Both the position numbers and the translations under genes were made by a program. DNA of 64,000 bases from Gelria sp. Kuro-4. GTDB taxonomy: Bacteria; Bacillota; DTU030; DUMP01. Numbering within the stretch: position 1 is the first letter of the stretch; every line of letters begins with the position of its first letter. The notes below the pieces were generated by a model. That model searched no databases, was not told where the DNA came from, and was given only the letters and a program-made list of their open reading frames with translations. Positions 58,375 through 64,000 of this stretch are shown here, piece by piece. The DNA lies in assembly GCF_019668485.1 (NCBI RefSeq), contig NZ_AP024619.1:2144001-2208000 (forward strand), in the 5' to 3' direction.

Positions 58375-59672
58375 CCCCGGCGGCCGCCCGCTCGCACGCG
58401 TTTTCCTGCTTTCAGCCCTTCTAACCCCGGGTTCTTGATGACTTCATCGCCCGCAGCCAGGCCGGCTTCGATCACCACCAGCTCCGTGGTTTCGAGGCCC
58501 TTTTTTACCGGCTGAATCCGCGCGCAGCCCGCTCGCACCACCCACACCGCGTCGCCGCCTTCGTACGGGAAAAGCGCCGTCTTGGGCACCGCCAGTTTGT
58601 TTTCCTGCTCCAGCACGGAAAACTCCACGTCCAGGGCGTAGCCGGGCCGCAGCTGCGGCACCTTTCCTTCGGGCCGGATGGTGACTTTCACGCGGCGCTC
58701 ACTGAGCCCCAGGGCGGACACTTTTTCCACCGCCGCCGGAGCGATGGCTTTGACAGTTCCCGGAAACCTGTAGTCCCCGTCCCTTCTTTTCTGGATCAGC
58801 GTAACCTTCAGCCCGACTTTCACGGGGAGCACATCTTCAGTGAGCAGGTAGGCGTTGACTTCGTAGCCTTGATCGCCCGCCAGTTTCAGCAGCGGTACCT
58901 GTGGTGCGATCACCATTCCTTCCTCGGCCGTAAGCTCTTCCACCACGCCCGTGATGGGGGCGGTGATCCGGCTCCGGGCGATCTGGTACTCCAGCTGGCT
59001 TATCTGGGCCTCCACCGCTTCCAGCTGGCCTTGGAAGTACTGCCGGGCGGCGCCGGCTCCGGTTGAACCAAGGGCCGGTGCCGCCTGACCGGCGGCCTGT
59101 CCCCTGTGACCCGCCTGCTCTCGCAGCAGCTCGAGCCTCGACTCCTGTTGAGCGGCCGCGTTTTGCAGCTGCTCCACCGCCCGCTCGGCGGCAAGAAGCT
59201 CCACCTGGGTCGCCGCGCCGGCCTCATACAGGTACTTGGTCCGCCGGTAATCCTCCCTGCTTTTCGCCAACTGGCGCTGGGTTTCTGCGAGCGCCAGTTG
59301 CTGCTCCTCTACCTGCTGCTGAATTTCCTGGATTGATTTTTCCATCTGGCCGGCCAGGCTCCTCAGCTGGGCTTGGAGCTGAGCCAGCTGGTACTCCAAC
59401 TCCTTGGTGCTAAGCTCGACCAGCAGATCCCCCTGGGCCACCTTCTGCCCCTCCTGGACGGCCAAACGGGTGATCTCACCACCGACGGGGCTGTACACCA
59501 GGCGGTCCTCTACCGCTTCCACGATCCCTTCTTCCTTGAACACCTGGGCCACCGTCTGCGGTTTTACCTCAATCAGCTCCGCCGTGAGAGGCTGCACGGC
59601 CGCAGAGGCGACCGACACGGCCGCCAGCACCCCCAGGACCACCAAAGCTCCCCACTTCACGGACTTCTTCAC
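58371..59672 (-). CDS. HlyD/MacA-type efflux adaptor protein
   Basis: A 433-residue membrane-fusion protein: an N-terminal signal anchor, a split lipoyl domain (RLVYSPVGGEITRLAVQEGQKVAQGDLLVEL and RITAPITGVVEELTAEEGMVI), a long coiled-coil hairpin of about 150 residues between them (~90-215), then beta-barrel and membrane-proximal domains. It is the last gene of an ABC export operon of MacAB type with the FtsX-like permease and ATPase upstream. The substrate (antibiotic, lipid or peptide) is unknown. Confidence 0.9.
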   Translation of the reverse strand: MKKSVKWGALVVLGVLAAVSVASAAVQPLTAELIEVKPQTVAQVFKEEGIVEAVEDRLVYSPVGGEITRLAVQEGQKVAQGDLLVELSTKELEYQLAQLQAQLRSLAGQMEKSIQEIQQQVEEQQLALAETQRQLAKSREDYRRTKYLYEAGAATQVELLAAERAVEQLQNAAAQQESRLELLREQAGHRGQAAGQAAPALGSTGAGAARQYFQGQLEAVEAQISQLEYQIARSRITAPITGVVEELTAEEGMVIAPQVPLLKLAGDQGYEVNAYLLTEDVLPVKVGLKVTLIQKRRDGDYRFPGTVKAIAPAAVEKVSALGLSERRVKVTIRPEGKVPQLRPGYALDVEFSVLEQENKLAVPKTALFPYEGGDAVWVVRAGCARIQPVKKGLETTELVVIEAGLAAGDEVIKNPGLEGLKAGKRVRAGGRRG

Positions 59673-59691
59673 GTTCCTCCACTCCTCACCG

Positions 59692-62055
59692 TCACTCTCT
59701 TTCCTTCAGTACCTCCACCAGGTCCAGCTGCCTGATCCGGCGGGCCACCCACTGCTGGGCCAGCCAGATGGCGAGCATGGTGCCCAGCAGGGCCTCAAGC
59801 AAAGCCGCCGGAGTGGTCCCCGCCGGCAGGGAGTACAGGTCGCTGCTCATGCTCCGGGCCAGAACTTGATTCAGCACCGCCGTCAGGGGTATGCCCGCGA
59901 TTATACCGCACACCCCCAGGAGCCACTGTTCCACCGAGACCGCCTCCAACACCTCGCCCGGCCGCATCCCCAAGACGCGCAGCGAAGCCAGCTCCCTTTT
60001 CCTTTCTGCCAGGGAGATGATGCTCGAGTTGTACACGATGGCAAAACCGGTCACCACCGCCAGCAGGGCCATGCTGTACAGCATGTACCGGGAGGAACCG
60101 ATGAGTTCGCGAAAGAGGTCGACGGCCTGCCGCCTTTCTTCGAACATCCCGGTGTACGGCGCCGTCTCATACTTCTCCTTGAGCGCCGGGATGCACCCCT
60201 TATCCACGGCAATAACGAGTGACGTGGCCATCTCACCCTGGCGCAAAAGGCCCAGCAGCGTGTTCTGGTTCAGGTAGACATTGGCGCCGAGGTACTGCGG
60301 AACGATGCCCGCCACGTCCACGTACACCGGCGACTCCTCAGCCCACACGCTTTCCAGCCGCAGCCGGTCCCCTACCTGGGCGTCGAGTTTCGCCGCCACC
60401 TGCTCGGAGAGCACCACACCTCCCTCCGGTATCGCCACCGGACTACCCCGCTTGTCCAGGGGTGTGTACAGCTGGGCGGCCGGGGGCAGGCCCAAGGCGG
60501 CCACACTCTTCTTACGGTGCTCGTGCTGCAGGGTCACCGGGACCTCCAGCAGCGGTTCCACCCGTTTGACCCCGGGCTCATCCTCCAGCTCCCTTACCAC
60601 CGCTGTCAATGGCAGGGGGCGTGTGAAGCTGATCTTCACGTCGTACTGCTGCACCTTGGTGAACTGCTCCAGCACCATGGTGTCCATCAGGCCGTTCAGG
60701 GACCACACTACCGCTATCAGGCTGAAGGTAAAGGTGACGCCCAGCAAGGTGAAAAGACTCCGCGCCCGGTTGCGCAGGGCATTGCGCACGGCCATGCGCC
60801 CCGGCACGGTGAACGCCGCCCAGACCACCCGCAGGCGTTCCAAGGAAGATTTGCCCTTGAAAAGCGGGACGGGAGGATGCAGGGCATCCGCCGGCCGGAG
60901 TCTCAGGACGCCTTTGGTCCCCTGGTAGGCGGCGAAGAGGCTGAAAGCGGTGGAGAGCAGCACCCCAGAGACAAAATACGCCCGGGAAAACCGGCCGCTC
61001 AGGTTGGGCAGGCTGAAGTACTGCGCATAAAGCCGGGTCAGCGAAAAGGACAGCGCCGTGCCCAGGAGCCCGCCCACCACACCTCCCACCAAGCCCACCA
61101 GCAGGCCGTAAGACAGATAGTGCAGGAGAATCTCGCGCGGGCGGTAACCAAAGGCCTTCAGGGTACCGATCTGCCCCCGCTGCGCCTCCACCAGCCTTTT
61201 CAACATGATGTACAGTATGAGGGCGGCGATGGTCAGGAACAACACGGGTACACTCTGCGCCATCTTCGCCAGTCCGTCCAGTTCTTGTGTCAGGATCGCA
61301 TTGCTGGCCTGGTCCTTGCGCGGGATGAGGCTCTCCAGGCCGTACCGCGTCAGCTCCGCCTTCAGGCGCGGTTCCACATCTTCAAACTTGTAGCCGGGAC
61401 GCAGCGTGAAGACGATGTCATTGACCCGGCCCTTCTGGTTGAACAAGCTCTCCATGACCGTGTAAGGCAGGTAGGCCACCTCAAACCCCGCGGGATCGGG
61501 GAAGATGTTCTGCCCGCCCTTGATGGCATAAACGAACTCCGGGCTTTGGCCGCTGCCGGCCACGGGCAGTTCCACCTTTTTGCCGGCAATGGCTACGGTA
61601 AGGGGTTGGCCCAGGGACAGCCGGTGGGCGGTGAAAAACTTGTCGCCCACGAGGAGCGCCCGCTCATTACCGTGCGGAAAGGCACCGCGCAGGAGCTGAA
61701 CCCCATTCAGCAGAAAGGGCTGGGACTGGTCCAACGAAACAAATCTCAGATAGATGTTCTTGTCTTCATTGAGACCCAAGACCCGGACGTCCTTGACCAG
61801 CCGCCCTTGGACTTCCGCTATACCTTCTATCGCGGCGAGTTTCTTCACCTCAGTATACGGCATGGCCCGGACCTGGGCAAAACCATCGGCCAGATGATAC
61901 TCTTGGTAAAATTGCTCGCGGGCGATAAAGAGATTGTCCCTGGCCATTAACATGCCGGTGTAGGTTAAGAGGCCGATGATCAGCACCACTGCGCACGCCA
62001 GGTACGCCGTTTTGTTCTCCCCAATGTCGCGCAGCATTTTCCGCAGGAGGATCAC
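59692..62055 (-). CDS. ABC transporter permease, duplicated FtsX type
   Basis: A 787-residue permease. It has an N-terminal membrane helix, a ~220-residue extracytoplasmic MacB-like domain, three membrane helices (~270-390), another helix near ~435, a second extracytoplasmic domain and three C-terminal helices (e.g. MLYSMALLAVVTGFAIVYNSSII, the FtsX core). The LGMRPGEVLEAVSVEQW coupling helix faces the ATPase. The two-FtsX-domain size is that of mechanotransmission-type exporters which work with an adaptor. It overlaps the ATPase gene by 4 bp. Confidence 0.92.
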   Translation of the reverse strand: MILLRKMLRDIGENKTAYLACAVVLIIGLLTYTGMLMARDNLFIAREQFYQEYHLADGFAQVRAMPYTEVKKLAAIEGIAEVQGRLVKDVRVLGLNEDKNIYLRFVSLDQSQPFLLNGVQLLRGAFPHGNERALLVGDKFFTAHRLSLGQPLTVAIAGKKVELPVAGSGQSPEFVYAIKGGQNIFPDPAGFEVAYLPYTVMESLFNQKGRVNDIVFTLRPGYKFEDVEPRLKAELTRYGLESLIPRKDQASNAILTQELDGLAKMAQSVPVLFLTIAALILYIMLKRLVEAQRGQIGTLKAFGYRPREILLHYLSYGLLVGLVGGVVGGLLGTALSFSLTRLYAQYFSLPNLSGRFSRAYFVSGVLLSTAFSLFAAYQGTKGVLRLRPADALHPPVPLFKGKSSLERLRVVWAAFTVPGRMAVRNALRNRARSLFTLLGVTFTFSLIAVVWSLNGLMDTMVLEQFTKVQQYDVKISFTRPLPLTAVVRELEDEPGVKRVEPLLEVPVTLQHEHRKKSVAALGLPPAAQLYTPLDKRGSPVAIPEGGVVLSEQVAAKLDAQVGDRLRLESVWAEESPVYVDVAGIVPQYLGANVYLNQNTLLGLLRQGEMATSLVIAVDKGCIPALKEKYETAPYTGMFEERRQAVDLFRELIGSSRYMLYSMALLAVVTGFAIVYNSSIISLAERKRELASLRVLGMRPGEVLEAVSVEQWLLGVCGIIAGIPLTAVLNQVLARSMSSDLYSLPAGTTPAALLEALLGTMLAIWLAQQWVARRIRQLDLVEVLKERE

Positions 62056-62756
62056 CAGGACACCTCCTCCGCCGCCACCGGATGGGCCACCTTTTCCGTA
62101 CGCTCGATCCGACCGTCTTTGAGGTGAAAGATCCGATCCGCCATGCGCGCAATGCCGGCATTGTGCGTGATAATGGCGACTGTTTTTTTGTAGCGCTGAT
62201 TGAAGTCCCTCAGCACCTTCAACACCTGAATGCCGGTGGCCGAATCCAGCGCTCCGGTGGGCTCGTCGCAGAGGAGCAGCTCCGGGTTCTTCGCCACCGC
62301 CCGGGCGATGGCCACCCGCTGCTGCTGGCCGCCCGAAAGCTGCGCCGGGAAATGGTCCGCCCGGTCCGCCAGCCCCACCTGAGCCAACACGTCGGCCGCC
62401 GAAAGAGGGTTCTTGGCGATCTCCACCGCTAGCAACACATTCTCGTAAGCAGTGAGATTGGGCATCAGGTTATAGAACTGGAAAACAAACCCCACGGCGT
62501 CCCGGCGGTATTCGGTGAGCACCTGTTCTGAAGCACCGTGCAGGGGCCGGTCGCGGTAGTAGATCTCGCCGGAACTCGCCACATCCATGCCGCCGATCAG
62601 GTTGAGCATGGTGCTCTTGCCCGAACCGCTGGGACCCAGCACCACGATGAATTCGCCCGCGTAGATGTCGAAGTCGACTCCCCTGAGCGCCTCTACGCGC
62701 ACCTCGCCCATCTGATAGTACTTGGTAAGCTTACGGGCCCGAAGAATAACGTCCAT
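62052..62756 (-). CDS. ABC transporter ATP-binding protein, MacB/LolD type
   Basis: A 234-residue ATPase. Walker [10 protein letters not shown], signature [14 protein letters not shown], Walker [14 protein letters not shown] and the H-loop ITHNAGIA are all present; [18 protein letters not shown] is the LolD/MacB Q-loop. First gene of the export operon with the FtsX permease and the HlyD-like adaptor. Confidence 0.95.
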   Translation of the reverse strand: MDVILRARKLTKYYQMGEVRVEALRGVDFDIYAGEFIVVLGPSGSGKSTMLNLIGGMDVASSGEIYYRDRPLHGASEQVLTEYRRDAVGFVFQFYNLMPNLTAYENVLLAVEIAKNPLSAADVLAQVGLADRADHFPAQLSGGQQQRVAIARAVAKNPELLLCDEPTGALDSATGIQVLKVLRDFNQRYKKTVAIITHNAGIARMADRIFHLKDGRIERTEKVAHPVAAEEVSW

Positions 62757-63219
62757 CGCTCCTCATCCCTCACCCTGGAACTCCGTGGCGCCGCTGCCAC
62801 CCGCCCGGTAAGGCACGTACTCCTCTTACACCTCCTCAAGCGCTGATCCTCGGCCGGCAGCTCTCTTACACCCTTCAGCCTGACTCTCCGTTTGTTCCCC
62901 ACGTTTTTCAATCCCGCGCCAAAAGTTTTCCACCGGCGTCTTGATGTTCTGCTCCAGCCGCGCCTCGTCAACTCAGTGAGGCCAGGAGTTGAAAAGCAGT
63001 AGATAAGTAAGAGTTACTCCCTTGGCTAATCGGCCTATGGTCTCATCAACCTTATCACTTTCCAACCTGAAATAAACATCGCCGTCTCGTCTTTATTTCC
63101 GCCATGAACTTTTCTTTTATTGTTGAATCCTCCGTTTTCCTCATACCTCAAATTTTCTCATACCTCAAAAGGGCAACAATGATTTCTCGGAGCTTCCAGC
63201 TGTCTCAGCCAGCTATTCC
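62757..63219. other. Intergenic region with possible gene remnant, AT-richer right half
   Basis: 463 bp with no complete gene. On the minus strand one frame stays open from 63092 to a TAA at 62826 except for a single TGA at 62973-62975; the translated pieces (DGDVYFRLESDKVDE and DEARLEQNIKTPVENFW) look protein-like, so this may be a decayed gene. Bases ~63000-63200 are clearly AT-richer than the rest of the window and include two 12-bp direct repeats TCATACCTCAAA (63141-63152, 63158-63169). Confidence 0.4.
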
Positions 63220-63516
63220 TTACCCTCGCCTGTAAACCTCTACCCCCTCCTCCTCGATCCGCAAGCGTAGGCGGCCGCTCTCGAGCCCGTTCATATCCAC
63301 AACATCGATCTTGTAAATCCCCGCCGCTTCATCCAAATCCAAGGACAAATCCGGCGGTAGTGCTCCTTCGCAGTAAACGGCAAGGTCGATATCTGAATTG
63401 TATTTGTGGTCTCCCCTGGCCCGCGACCCAAAGACAACCGCTCGCAAAACGTTCTCCCTTTTCGCCAGTTCCCGAACGATGGCTTGCAGAACAGGCTCCG
63501 GCAGACCGAACTTCAT
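63220..63516 (-). CDS. MNT-type nucleotidyltransferase domain protein
   Basis: A 98-residue minimal nucleotidyltransferase. FGSRARGDHKYNSDIDLAV has the GSxxxG and DxD metal ligands (Asp42, Asp44), and the third carboxylate is probably Asp71 in YKIDVVD. In HEPN/MNT toxin-antitoxin pairs this partner AMPylates and silences the HEPN protein. It overlaps the HEPN gene by 4 bp, as such pairs usually do. Confidence 0.9.
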   Translation of the reverse strand: MKFGLPEPVLQAIVRELAKRENVLRAVVFGSRARGDHKYNSDIDLAVYCEGALPPDLSLDLDEAAGIYKIDVVDMNGLESGRLRLRIEEEGVEVYRRG

Positions 63517-63911
63517 TTGACTATTGCCTCCATTCGGAAGACAAGGGCGGCAAACTGGTCCAGATACTTCTCCTTCACTCTGGCGTAAATCTCCTTGGCC
63601 CGTTCCTGATTGTACGTATAAGCAGTGAGGTTACGGTCGCTGATCATCTCGATCCACACATCCCCGTCCAAGATCAACTCCGCCGCAAAAGCTTCTTTGA
63701 AAGCCGACCGCGGCGAATTGATGACTGCTAATCCTTGGTATTCTAAGTATGCCTTGATAAGCTTCCAAGCCAGCTCATAGGTGAACTCAAAGCGCTGGAT
63801 GACCGCATCGTAGATCAGCGGATTGGACTCGTCTTCTTCCACAGCCTCTTTAAGCCTGAGCACCGCTCGTCTGTACTCTTCCAGTCTTTCCTGTAACCGC
63901 TCGGCGTCCAT
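63513..63911 (-). CDS. HEPN-like nucleotidyltransferase substrate-binding protein (HI0074 family)
   Basis: A 132-residue helical protein of the HI0074/HepT type: QRFEFTYELAWKLIKAYLEYQG in the middle, then WIEMISDRNLTAYTY. In catalytically active HEPN RNases this last segment carries an Rx4-6H motif; here the His position is Tyr98 (RNLTAYTY). Start ATG 63911 follows GAAAGGAG. It forms a gene pair with the MNT protein. Confidence 0.88.
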   Translation of the reverse strand: MDAERLQERLEEYRRAVLRLKEAVEEDESNPLIYDAVIQRFEFTYELAWKLIKAYLEYQGLAVINSPRSAFKEAFAAELILDGDVWIEMISDRNLTAYTYNQERAKEIYARVKEKYLDQFAALVFRMEAIVK

Positions 63912-63952
63912 CGACGATGCTCCTTTCGTAGGCCCGGAATCAGCGTTGGTCG

Positions 63953-64000
63953 TCAGCCCGCACTTTTTTCCAGCAAGACCACACACTCTACGTGCATGGT
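63953..64000 (-). CDS. 23S rRNA/tRNA m5U methyltransferase (RlmD/TrmA family), C-terminal end only
   Basis: The last 15 codons (T-MHVECVVLLEKSAG-stop) are visible; the gene continues beyond the window. HVECVVLL is the standard C-terminal end of RumA/RlmCD-type uracil-5 methyltransferases. The call rests on this short match only. Confidence 0.65.
   Translation of the reverse strand, partial: TMHVECVVLLEKSAG

Overview
The window reads as chromosomal DNA of a GC-rich, anaerobic, probably thermophilic Gram-positive bacterium of the Clostridia (Moorella/Desulfotomaculum-like lineages). The basis is: a class II (B12) ribonucleotide reductase, an ATP synthase operon opening with atpZ/atpI, YlbF, SepF and YitT proteins, a PhoP/PhoR pair, strong AGGAGG-type ribosome binding sites, frequent GTG/TTG starts, and SigA-type promoters with 17-18 bp spacing. 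Species assignment is inference. I see no insertion sequence, prophage or CRISPR array.

Layout. 1-2.75 kb: the end of an energy-converting membrane complex (two antiporter-like, NuoN/NuoL-related subunits). 2.9-5.5 kb: an L,D-transpeptidase, a tRNA-Leu(CAA) with promoter and terminator, and an endonuclease III-like glycosylase. 5.6-10.9 kb: a promoter-led plus-strand lipid cluster (FabH, SPASM-type radical SAM enzyme, PlsC-like acyltransferase, patatin-like lipase, phasin-like protein, then a winged-helix regulator with its own promoter). 11.1-13.4 kb: UbiB-family kinase and a cupin regulator. 13.7-31.3 kb: minus-strand housekeeping genes (HAD, phoU, pstB, phoR, phoP, thioesterase, proA, proB, pyk, dnaE, TPR protein, sepF, aminotransferase, nrdJ, yjbQ). 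31.4-38.2 kb: the ATP synthase operon. 38.3-47.8 kb: YitT, HAD, YlbF, LysM/BsuPI, queG, glycosyltransferase, pckA, macro-domain, GNAT and malic enzyme genes. 48-52.3 kb: a GpgS-like glycosyltransferase, then a ykkC-class riboswitch with transcription terminator controlling an unrecognised membrane transporter and an amidohydrolase. 52.4-64 kb: a 5'-truncated flavocytochrome c gene, DNA-3-methyladenine glycosylase, membrane acyltransferase, CorA, a DUF1287 protein, a MacAB-like ABC export operon, a HEPN/MNT pair and the last codons of an RNA m5U methyltransferase.

Strongest observations. (1) atpH is missing as a separate gene. The C-terminal domain of the delta (OSCP) subunit is fused in frame to the N-terminus of ATP synthase alpha, and the delta N-terminal helical domain has no place in the operon. 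The c subunit next to it has a Na+-type ligand set. (2) The riboswitch at 49.56-49.70 kb is complete enough to read its switching logic: the P1 3' strand and the terminator hairpin exclude each other, so ligand binding should turn the operon ON. Sequence details look closest to the ppGpp-sensing ykkC subtype. (3) The FabH/radical SAM/PlsC/patatin cluster looks like a dedicated lipid-modification pathway, possibly for membrane-spanning lipids.
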